Part shown: positions 1 through 5,144 of the stretch, one piece after another | Numbering within the stretch: position 1 is the first letter of the stretch | Layout: each line of letters starts with the position of its first letter | Source of the DNA: an uncultured Rhodanobacter sp. | Lineage (GTDB): Bacteria; Pseudomonadota; Gammaproteobacteria; Xanthomonadales; Rhodanobacteraceae | DNA: 5,144 bases | Reading direction: 5' to 3' | NCBI GenBank assembly: GCA_903827735.1 | Contig: CAIKJM010000078.1 | Coordinates: 1 to 5,144, forward strand | Translations under genes and position numbers: made by a program | The notes under the pieces: model-generated | Seen by the model: the letters and a program-made list of their open reading frames with translations, nothing else | Databases searched by the model: none | Told to the model about the DNA's origin: nothing

Positions 1-1246
1 CGTCAGATGCCTGTAGCCCGAAGAGTCCATCAGGTTGCACGCTGACGACTCGGATACCTTTAGCGCCGTCCGAACTTAGCACCAGCCGGTCGCTCCCGTT
101 GAGCCATCGCAGGCTTCCATGCCCATCGTCTTGATCCACCGAGAGGTGCGTGCCGAAAAGCGACAAGGTGCCTGAACTGGACCGGGTTGCATCGTGTTCG
201 GCGGAGCTCGCGATAACCCGGCTCGCGGCGACCGCGCGATAAGGCACGACGACGGTCAATGCTATTACCATGACCAGCACCCAGTCCCACACGCGCGGCA
301 TGTTAGCCGCCTGTTCCAGCATTATCAGTCGCCGCTTCAGATGAAGGAACGATGGTGATGCGACACCGGCTAGGCCAGTTGGCATGGGCGATTCCACACC
401 TAACCGCAACAGCAGCCGCCCATAGTTGTCCGGACGCACCCGCTGCAGGCGCAACGCCTGACTGTCGCAGGCAGCCTCACGATTCAGGCCGTACTCGCGC
501 ACCGCCAAATGCACCAGTGGATGGAAGAAAAACAGCCAGCGCGCGACGACCGGTGCCCATACCAGCCATAAATCATTGCGGCGCAAGTGGGCCAGCTCGT
601 GCGCAAGCGCCATGGCACATTCCTCGGCTGTGAGAGTGTGCCGGCTTGGCCACAGCACGACCGGGTGGCGCAGACCGGTAACCTGGGGTGTCTCAAGCGC
701 ATGACAGACACGCAGCTCAGGACATATTCGGAGGCCAAGTTGGATCGCTTGGTGGCGGCACAGCGCCTGTAATTGAGGATCGTGCAATGGCCGTGAGGTA
801 CCGCGCAGGTGGCGCGAACGCTCCCATTGCCGGGCTGCGATTGTGAGCTGCACGGCGAGCCCGGCCAGCCATAGCGCGATCAGGATTTGACTCCACGATG
901 GCGGCGTTGGCTTCGTAAGAGCCTTGGTTGCATGCGTCGCAGATGTGACAACTTCAGCGGAGTCAGTGTGGGATATCGGCATACTGACCGGCGGCCATGA
1001 CGCCTGCGCCGCGACAACTGCGGCTGGGTTGGATCGCAGAAGCGGCAGCGTTACGGGTGTCTGCCACGCCAGCCCCACCAGCAGTTGCGCAGCGACCAGC
1101 CACCACAGCGCACATCGAACAGTAGCCGGCAAGCGCGGCAACAGCTGACACACTAACCACACCAAGCCAATCAGCAGTGTGGCCTGCAACGATGTCCACG
1201 CCAGTTGCAGAAACATCGCGTCCGTAAATGTATTCAGGTCAGACAT
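1..1246 (-). CDS. M56-family (BlaR1/MecR1-type) membrane metallopeptidase, antirepressor/sensor; C-terminus cut by left window edge
   Basis: The frame is open from an ATG at 1246 to the left edge, giving 415 visible residues and no stop. The zinc motif HELAH is at residues 216-220 (HExxH). The likely third ligand is Glu257 in NREAACD, the usual M56 arrangement. Hydrophobic segments lie at about 12-36, 45-61 and 119-138, before the catalytic domain, and at about 319-336 after it. This matches the four-span BlaR1/MecR1 topology, with the protease facing the cytoplasm and the C-terminal part in the periplasm. In the family, signal binding activates the protease, which leads to loss of the paired BlaI repressor. 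The start lies 1 nt after the repressor stop, with GGAG at 1256-1259 inside the repressor gene, so the two are probably translationally coupled. The visible tail after residue 340 is Ser/Gly/Asp-rich and shows no penicillin-binding SxxK motif, so the ligand may not be a beta-lactam. The family call is firm; the signal is unknown. Confidence 0.93.
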   Translation of the reverse strand, partial: MSDLNTFTDAMFLQLAWTSLQATLLIGLVWLVCQLLPRLPATVRCALWWLVAAQLLVGLAWQTPVTLPLLRSNPAAVVAAQASWPPVSMPISHTDSAEVVTSATHATKALTKPTPPSWSQILIALWLAGLAVQLTIAARQWERSRHLRGTSRPLHDPQLQALCRHQAIQLGLRICPELRVCHALETPQVTGLRHPVVLWPSRHTLTAEECAMALAHELAHLRRNDLWLVWAPVVARWLFFFHPLVHLAVREYGLNREAACDSQALRLQRVRPDNYGRLLLRLGVESPMPTGLAGVASPSFLHLKRRLIMLEQAANMPRVWDWVLVMVIALTVVVPYRAVAASRVIASSAEHDATRSSSGTLSLFGTHLSVDQDDGHGSLRWLNGSDRLVLSSDGAKGIRVVSVQPDGLFGLQASD

Positions 1247-1247
1247 G

Positions 1248-1634
1248 TCAGCGGTCTCCGCGGCGTAATTTCAACTTGGCAACAAGTGCTTCCAGTTCGG
1301 CTAGTTCCTGGTCCGATACCTTGCCGCGCTCCGCCATCCAAGCCATGAAAGGCGACACAGACCCACTTAAAGTGTTCTTCACAAAACGAGACACTGCCCC
1401 ACGTACCGCTTCACCGGGTGCCGTATTGGCCGAATAGCGGTAAACGCCGCCGACTAGCTGTCGTCGTAGGTACGACTTTGCACGCATGCGTTCCATCATC
1501 GTGAGCACGGTCGTACGCGCCAGCCCGTTGTCTTTGCCAAAGCCAGCAGCTACTTCACCTACTGACGCTTGTCCTTGTTCGGACAAGTAGTTTAGAAGGG
1601 CCAGTTCCTGATCACCGATCGTCTGTTTCGACAT
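1248..1634 (-). CDS. BlaI/MecI/CopY-family winged-helix transcriptional repressor
   Basis: This 128-residue protein has the usual length for the BlaI/MecI family. The N-terminal winged helix covers about residues 7-70. It includes the family-typical recognition helix ARTTVLTMMERM (39-50), then KSYLRR and the wing VGGVYRYSA (61-69). The C-terminal part (about 75-125) is the helical dimerisation arm. The equivalent of the region where BlaR1-dependent cleavage occurs in characterised BlaI proteins would fall near residues 85-100, but no cleavage site can be identified by eye. The protein is expected to bind palindromic operators as a dimer and repress its own operon and perhaps distant genes. 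The M56 peptidase gene follows after 1 nt, the standard repressor-antirepressor pairing. Two palindromes directly upstream (1649-1664 and 1677-1692) are likely operators. The start at 1634 is chosen because it gives a full-length N-terminus; GGGA about 9 nt upstream is a modest ribosome binding site. Confidence 0.95.
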   Translation of the reverse strand: MSKQTIGDQELALLNYLSEQGQASVGEVAAGFGKDNGLARTTVLTMMERMRAKSYLRRQLVGGVYRYSANTAPGEAVRGAVSRFVKNTLSGSVSPFMAWMAERGKVSDQELAELEALVAKLKLRRGDR

Positions 1635-1648
1635 GGCAGAGTCCCGTT

Positions 1649-1664
1649 GACTACAATGGTAGGC
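1649..1664 (-). promoter_or_regulatory. Candidate BlaI-type operator, proximal palindrome
   Basis: Read on the minus strand this is GCCTAC-CATT-GTAGTC, a 16-bp dyad with one mismatched arm pair. It ends 14 nt before the repressor start and adjoins the candidate -10 element, so a bound repressor would cover the transcription start. BlaI/MecI-family operators are palindromes with TAC/GTA cores, which fits. Assignment to this repressor is inference from position and symmetry. Confidence 0.72.
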
Positions 1665-1694
1665 AAGCTACTCTTAGCCTACACGCGTAGTCAA
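1665..1694 (-). promoter_or_regulatory. Candidate sigma70-type promoter of the BlaI/M56 operon
   Basis: On the minus strand TTGACT (1694-1689) matches the -35 consensus TTGACA at five of six positions. An 18-nt spacer leads to TAGCTT (1670-1665), a weak -10. The -35 overlaps the distal palindrome and the -10 abuts the proximal one, the layout expected of an autorepressed promoter. The -10 assignment is uncertain. Confidence 0.45.
1677..1692 (-). promoter_or_regulatory. Candidate BlaI-type operator, distal palindrome
   Basis: Read on the minus strand this is GACTAC-GCGT-GTAGGC, the same pattern as the palindrome at 1649-1664 with the imperfect arm on the opposite side. The two centres are 28 bp apart. 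It overlaps the candidate -35 hexamer. Two independent copies of the arms with different 4-nt centres argue against chance and for a repressor binding pair. Confidence 0.72.
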
Positions 1695-1981
1695 GTGCCG
1701 GCGTGGCATTGGCTAAGGACGAGTGCACCATGCCGCATACCGCTCGGTTGCAGCGACTGTCGAACGGCCGCACTTATCTAAACGCTACCGCAGCCGGGTT
1801 AAGTTGGCAGAGCGAATGGCTGGAAATGTCTCTGTCGAGCGCGAGTTGCATGGGTGGCATCGACTGTTCGAGGGCTGACATCGGACATCAGGCGGCAGGC
1901 TGCTACAAAGATGCGCCCACAAAGCAGACGCTCGCCAACGGCAGAAACGGGTCGGAAGCGGCCGTTCCGATCCATAAAATT
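1695..1981. other. Intergenic region without a convincing gene (about 290 bp)
   Basis: This stretch separates the repressor operon promoter from the 3' end of the 208-residue protein gene. Open frames cross it on both strands (for example plus 1703-2110 and minus 1785-2147), but each runs into the antiparallel or same-strand neighbour, has unnatural composition and resembles no family I recognise. No tRNA, small-RNA signature or insertion-sequence end was seen. The part nearest 1981 contains a hairpin, listed separately. The rest could be an untranslated leader, a gene remnant or a dispersed intergenic repeat. Confidence 0.5.
1952..1970 (-). terminator. Possible hairpin terminator after the 208-residue protein gene
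   Basis: Perfect 6-bp arms TCGGAA and TTCCGA enclose a GC-rich 7-nt loop, starting 11 nt past the TAG stop at 1982-1984. On the minus strand the hairpin is followed by CCCGTTTCT, only a weak T-tract. It could be an intrinsic terminator or an mRNA-stabilising hairpin. The stem is short, so confidence is low. Confidence 0.35.
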
Positions 1982-2608
1982 CTACGGCGATGCATTTTCT
2001 CCCCTGATTGCTTTGATGACTTTCCCATTCGCATCGAGAAAATCGATCTCGGCCGCGCCGTTGGAGGCCACCTTCATCTGGATGCGTTGGTTGCCGCCAG
2101 CGTCCATTAGCGACAGCAGCGCCGATCCGTCGGACCGCCCCACCCAAATACGGCGATGGCCTCTGCTGTTTTCCGGGCTATCCGATACGGCCATGCCCGC
2201 CATGCTGTTGTCTTTGTCATCGACGCTCAGCAGCTGCACGACCTGGTTCGCTTTGTAGCGATCGAACGACAGGCTTCCTCCGGAGTCCACCACGTCGCCG
2301 TGGGCATTACGCTTGCCGCCGAAGATCAGGCCGCCGTTCTCAGAGCCTTCGTCATTGTAAAAAATCATTCCCACCTGCGGTCGATCAACCTTCGGCTGCT
2401 CCTTGCCCTTGACGATCACGCCCGGCAATTTCGCGCTGTCGGCAATCACCATTCTCAGCGTGCCGTCGGGCTCGCGCACGTTGATCCGCTGAACGTTGAT
2501 TTCATCAAACGTGGTGACGGGATTTTTAGAGAATCCGGTGAGCATCGATACCGCAAACACCGCGGTGAGCACACCGGAATAAATGACGAGAAAGCGCTGA
2601 CCGAACAT
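1982..2608 (-). CDS. Membrane-anchored or exported protein of unknown function, Gly/Asp-rich beta-repeat type
   Basis: The product is 208 residues from the ATG at 2608. A longer reading to 2761 is possible, but the chosen start has a strong ribosome binding site (GGGAGGG, 7 nt upstream), and the extra 51 residues look like translated leader. Residues about 6-25 form one hydrophobic segment after MFGQR, an uncleaved anchor or signal peptide, so the rest should be outside the cytoplasm. The remainder is soluble and built of short strands with turns rich in D, G and N: REPDGTLRMVI (45-55), YNDEGSENGGLIFGG (84-98), DSGGSLSF (108-115), LMDAGGNQRIQMKV (167-180) and FLDANGKVIKAI (190-201). No catalytic motif is recognised. 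Similar proteins are remembered from Xanthomonadales genomes, without a known function. It is transcribed divergently from the glycosyltransferase gene. A link to surface polysaccharide is possible but unproven. Confidence 0.85.
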   Translation of the reverse strand: MFGQRFLVIYSGVLTAVFAVSMLTGFSKNPVTTFDEINVQRINVREPDGTLRMVIADSAKLPGVIVKGKEQPKVDRPQVGMIFYNDEGSENGGLIFGGKRNAHGDVVDSGGSLSFDRYKANQVVQLLSVDDKDNSMAGMAVSDSPENSRGHRRIWVGRSDGSALLSLMDAGGNQRIQMKVASNGAAEIDFLDANGKVIKAIRGENASP

Positions 2609-2771
2609 AGGTTCCCTCCCTAGATGTAACTCGCACGGTAAGCGATTAGAGCCTTCGGCGACAGGTAGCGGCCTGAAGGGAACATTGGCTATCTTAGGCG
2701 GGTAAGGCAGTCGACTCCCGGATAGCGGGGCCGGCATGGGGCAAACCATCGATCCACTCAAGGATGTACGT
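2609..2771. promoter_or_regulatory. Divergent intergenic region between the 208-residue protein and the glycosyltransferase
   Basis: Both genes must be transcribed outward from these 163 bp. Clear ribosome binding sites are present at each end: GGGAGGG on the minus strand (about 2613-2621) and AAGGA on the plus strand (2760-2764). No confident -35/-10 pair was found by eye for either direction. A weak 5-bp inverted repeat (2652-2656 with 2675-2679) is the only symmetry noticed. Confidence 0.5.
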
Positions 2772-4295
2772 ATGGCTGCGGATAGTGTGTCAGTTCAACG
2801 CGCTAGGCTGGGCCAAGGAGGGAGCGCCACACCGGTGCTGGTCATCGCGGTGCTGTTCGGCGTGGCCCATATGTTGACCAACGGGCAGTACGGTTTTCAT
2901 CGGGACGAATGGCAGTTCCTCAGCGATGCGCAGCGTCTGGATTGGGGCTTCGTGCCCTACCCGCCGCTGACCGCGGCGCTGGAGCACCTGGGCCTGAAGA
3001 TGTTCGGACTGTCGCTGATTGGCCTGCGGTTATTTTCGGTGCTCGCGCAGGTGCTGGTGATTATTGCCAGCGGCCTCATGGCGCGCGATCTGGGTGGTGG
3101 ACGGCTGGCGCAAACCTTTGCGGCGGTCGCGGTCGCGCTGTCGCCACTGCCCTTGTTCTGGGCGACGGAATTCCAGTATTCCTCGTTCGACCTGCTGTGG
3201 TGGGTGCTTATCGCGTGGTGCACGATTCGTCTGCTGCGCGACGACGAGCCGCGCTGGTGGATGGCCGTTGGCGTATTCGCCGGGCTCGGCATGCAGACCA
3301 AGTACTCGATGACGTTCGAGCTCGCCGGCGTGCTGCTGGGCGTATTGCTCACCGACGCACGGCGATATGTCGCCAATCGCTGGTTCTGGGTTGGCGGCGC
3401 CATCGCGTTACTGATATTTGTGCCCAACCTGATGTGGCTGATCCGGCACGACTTCATCTCGTACCATTTTCTTCAAGGCATCCACGCGCGCGACGTGCGT
3501 CAGGGCCGCGCCGAGGGTTTCCTGCGCAATCAGCTCCTGCTGGATGCCAACCTGTTCGCTGCGCCTGTCTGGCTGGCGGGCCTGTTCGCTTACTTCAAGC
3601 ATCGCCGCTATCGCATGCTGGCCTGGATGTACGTGGTGCCGGTTGCGCTGTTCCTGCTTGCCCGGGGGCGCTTTTATTACACCGGAGGCGCTTACCCCAT
3701 GGTGCTGGCCATGGGCGCCGTGGTGGGCGAGCGATGGTTGCGCACGCTGCGTCCGGCCTGGCGCGCCGGAATCGCCGCGCTGGCTTTCGCGGGTGTATTC
3801 GCTGTCGGCCTCTACGCGACTTTGCGCATCGTGCCCATCGCGTCGAGCGGTCCGTTGCGGGACTTTGCGCTGAAGAACAACAACGACCTTCGCGAAGAAA
3901 TCGGTTGGGACGAACTGGTCGCGCAGGTGGCAGCCATTCGCGATGCCTTGCCCGCCGATCAGCAGGGGCATCTCGGCATCGCCGTGGGTAACTACGGCGA
4001 ATACGGCGCCATCGCCCTGCTGGGGCCGCGCTACCATCTGCCCACACCGATCACCACGATCAACTCCGGCTGGCTGCGCGGCTACCCGCAAACGCCACCC
4101 ACCACGCTCATCGTGCTGGGAAATTCGCTGGAACGCGTCAACGAGCTTCTCACCGATTGCCGAGTGGCTGGCCACACCACCAACAGGTGGGGCATACGCA
4201 ATGAAGAAAGCGTAGATCACCCCGATATCTTCGTATGCGGCCCCACACGCAAGCCGTGGAGCGAGCTGTGGAAGCACGGACCGGAATTTGGGTAG
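2772..4295 (+). CDS. GT-C fold glycosyltransferase, PMT_2/GT39 (ArnT-like) family, integral membrane
   Basis: The start at 2772 gives 507 residues and is preferred over an in-frame ATG at 2736, because AAGGA lies 7 nt upstream and the extra 12 residues are polar. Hydrophobic spans begin at about residue 20 and recur to about 350, roughly nine to eleven. The first periplasmic loop has HRDEW (43-47) and DWGFVPYPPL (57-66). The acidic pair D45-E46 after the first span is the typical GT-C catalytic-site position, and the YPPL motif is family-typical. ARGRFYYTGGAYPM (297-310) corresponds to the conserved late-loop (Y)Y-x-x-x-AYP motif. Residues about 360-507 form a soluble periplasmic domain with GWDELV and NYGEYGA, as in other family members. 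Such enzymes move a sugar from a polyprenyl-phosphate donor to lipid A, protein or other glycan acceptors at the periplasmic face. Donor and acceptor cannot be told from sequence. It appears to be a single-gene unit, convergent with the response regulator. Confidence 0.92.
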   Translation: MAADSVSVQRARLGQGGSATPVLVIAVLFGVAHMLTNGQYGFHRDEWQFLSDAQRLDWGFVPYPPLTAALEHLGLKMFGLSLIGLRLFSVLAQVLVIIASGLMARDLGGGRLAQTFAAVAVALSPLPLFWATEFQYSSFDLLWWVLIAWCTIRLLRDDEPRWWMAVGVFAGLGMQTKYSMTFELAGVLLGVLLTDARRYVANRWFWVGGAIALLIFVPNLMWLIRHDFISYHFLQGIHARDVRQGRAEGFLRNQLLLDANLFAAPVWLAGLFAYFKHRRYRMLAWMYVVPVALFLLARGRFYYTGGAYPMVLAMGAVVGERWLRTLRPAWRAGIAALAFAGVFAVGLYATLRIVPIASSGPLRDFALKNNNDLREEIGWDELVAQVAAIRDALPADQQGHLGIAVGNYGEYGAIALLGPRYHLPTPITTINSGWLRGYPQTPPTTLIVLGNSLERVNELLTDCRVAGHTTNRWGIRNEESVDHPDIFVCGPTRKPWSELWKHGPEFG

Positions 4296-4314
4296 GGCGC
4301 AGAAAGAATCCATA

Positions 4315-4369
4315 GCGGAATCGATGGAATAGATCATTTTTCGGATTGCATCAGTCCCCTCGATTCCGC
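4315..4369. terminator. Perfect 10-bp inverted repeat in the convergent intergenic region, possible bidirectional terminator
   Basis: GCGGAATCGA (4315-4324) is the exact reverse complement of TCGATTCCGC (4360-4369), with 35 nt between. It fills most of the 75-bp gap between two converging genes, where a shared transcription stop is expected. It is not a classic intrinsic terminator: the loop is long and the only T-run (ATTTTT, 4335-4340) lies in the loop rather than after the stem. It could instead be a protein-binding dyad. Confidence 0.4.
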
Positions 4370-4370
4370 G

Positions 4371-5144
4371 TCACAAAGCCTGACCAAGCCGAGCCTCCAG
4401 CAAGGGTCGAAACGTGCGGCTGACATGCACTCGGTGACCGCTGCGCAGAACGAGATCGAACTCTCCATGGCTGGCCGGCTCCAGATGCAGCACGCTGTCG
4501 ATGTTGACGACGGTCGAGCGATGCACGCGGACGAAGCGGCGTGGATCGAGTCGTCCGACGAGTTCGCCGAGCGCGGCGCGGTGGATGATACGTTCCTTGC
4601 CCACGTGCAGCGCGACATAAACGCCCGCACTCTCGATGCAGTCGATTGTTTCCACCCGGATCAGCTCGGTCTTGTCGCGTTCTCGGATCACGATGCGATC
4701 GAGAAACGGTTTTTCCAGGCGGTGGTCGTCAAGCAGCTTGAGCACGCTTTGGCCGACTTCACGCACGTACCGATCGTCAAGCCGTGACTTGGCGCGAGAG
4801 AAGGCAGCCTCCATGCGCTCGTCACCATAAGGCTTGAGCACGTAGTCGATGGCGGCCGACTCGAAAGCGCGTACCGCGTGCTGATCGAAGGCGGTGACAA
4901 AGACCGTGACCGGCATCCGCTCGATACCGATCGTCTCGATCACGCCAAGGCCGTCGAGCCCGGGCATTTGAACATCCAAAAACACCACATCGGGCTTGTC
5001 TCGCAGAATCGCCTCGACCGCGTCGAGACCGTTCGCAGCATCCAAGATTTCGCCGACGTCCGCATCGCCGTCCAACAGCTCGCGCAGCCGCTCGCGTGCC
5101 GGCGGCTCGTCGTCGACGACAAGAATGCGATAGGTCTGTCGATC
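4371..5144 (-). CDS. LytTR-family response regulator (receiver plus LytTR DNA-binding domain); N-terminus cut by right window edge
   Basis: The frame is open from the TGA at 4371-4373 to the right edge, giving 257 visible residues numbered from the edge. There is no ATG before YRILVVDDE (5-13), so the true start is probably a few codons outside. A TTG at 5075 falls inside the receiver and is not the start. The receiver has the acidic pocket DDE (11-13), phospho-acceptor Asp57 in FLDVQMPG, Thr84 in FVTAF and Lys104 in VLKP, so all phosphorelay residues are intact. A linker (about 110-148) leads to a LytTR domain at about 149-257, with FVRVHRSTVVN as the family hallmark. LytTR regulators (AlgR, LytR, AgrA) bind DNA through a beta-fold and often control envelope, biofilm or secreted products. 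The usual partner, a LytS-like or other histidine kinase, is not seen and may lie beyond the edge. The gene converges with the glycosyltransferase gene. Confidence 0.95.
   Translation of the reverse strand, partial: DRQTYRILVVDDEPPARERLRELLDGDADVGEILDAANGLDAVEAILRDKPDVVFLDVQMPGLDGLGVIETIGIERMPVTVFVTAFDQHAVRAFESAAIDYVLKPYGDERMEAAFSRAKSRLDDRYVREVGQSVLKLLDDHRLEKPFLDRIVIRERDKTELIRVETIDCIESAGVYVALHVGKERIIHRAALGELVGRLDPRRFVRVHRSTVVNIDSVLHLEPASHGEFDLVLRSGHRVHVSRTFRPLLEARLGQAL

Noticed and set aside
1703..2110. Plus-strand 135-codon open frame starting just past the operator block, in front of which TTGACT also occurs on the plus strand
   Set aside because: It runs antisense into the 3' third of the 208-residue protein gene, has no recognisable domain, no good ribosome binding site and no clear -10 element. 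It could only be revived by transcript or conservation data.
1785..2147. Minus-strand 120-codon open frame across the intergenic gap
   Set aside because: It overlaps the better supported 208-residue protein gene in another frame and has Arg/Ser/Pro-rich shadow-like composition.
2156..2623. Plus-strand 155-codon open frame opposite the 208-residue protein gene
   Set aside because: It is antisense to a gene with a strong ribosome binding site and coherent repeats; the His/Arg-rich product looks like a shadow.
2652..2679. CCTTC...GAAGG inverted repeat in the divergent promoter region
   Set aside because: Arms are only 5 bp with an 18-nt loop, which is expected by chance at this GC content.
2909..3991. 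Plus-strand 360-codon open frame overlapping the glycosyltransferase gene
   Set aside because: This is the +1/+2 frame shadow, Arg/Ala/Gly-rich without hydrophobic spans or motifs, whereas the other frame has clear PMT_2 motifs.
3408..4337. Minus-strand 309-codon open frame opposite the glycosyltransferase gene
   Set aside because: It is a typical high-GC antisense shadow: low-complexity Gln/Arg/His-rich product, no domain, fully inside a well supported gene on the other strand.
5073..5075. TTG as start of the LytTR regulator
   Set aside because: The reading frame continues upstream to the edge and includes the receiver's essential DDE acidic pocket, so translation must begin earlier.

Overview
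The window is about 60% GC and looks like a gammaproteobacterial chromosome. The guess is Xanthomonadales/Rhodanobacteraceae (Dyella, Rhodanobacter or Luteibacter-like). It rests on the gene mix, the codon choice in the glycosyltransferase gene, and the resemblance of the 208-residue protein at 1982-2608 to proteins remembered from that group. No 16S or other phylogenetic marker is present, so the placement is inference. There are five protein genes, two of them cut by the window edges. No RNA genes, CRISPR array, insertion sequence or attachment site was found.

Region 1 (1-1694, minus strand) is a BlaI/M56 regulatory operon. A BlaI/MecI/CopY-type winged-helix repressor (1248-1634) is followed after 1 nt by an M56 (BlaR1/MecR1-type) membrane metallopeptidase with an HExxH zinc motif. 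The peptidase runs off the left edge. Upstream of the repressor are two matching 16-bp palindromes (GACTAC-N4-GTAGTC type), placed around a candidate promoter. They are very probably the repressor's own operators. By family knowledge, the peptidase senses an envelope signal and causes the repressor to be inactivated. No beta-lactamase gene is in view, so the target regulon is unknown.

Region 2 (1695-1981) is a gap of about 290 bp with no convincing gene. Its only notable structure is a small hairpin just after the next gene, which may be a terminator.

Region 3 (1982-4295) holds a divergent pair. On the minus strand is a 208-residue, probably membrane-anchored protein of unknown function with glycine/aspartate-rich beta-strand-like repeats. 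On the plus strand is a GT-C/PMT_2 (GT39/ArnT-like) multi-membrane-span glycosyltransferase of about 507 residues. They share a 163-bp intergenic region, and each has a good ribosome binding site.

Region 4 (4296-5144) has a short convergent intergenic stretch with a perfect 10-bp inverted repeat. It is followed by a minus-strand LytTR-family response regulator (receiver plus LytTR DNA-binding domain) whose first few codons lie beyond the right edge. A partner histidine kinase is not in view. The overall theme is envelope sensing and envelope modification, but no functional link between the regions is shown by the sequence.
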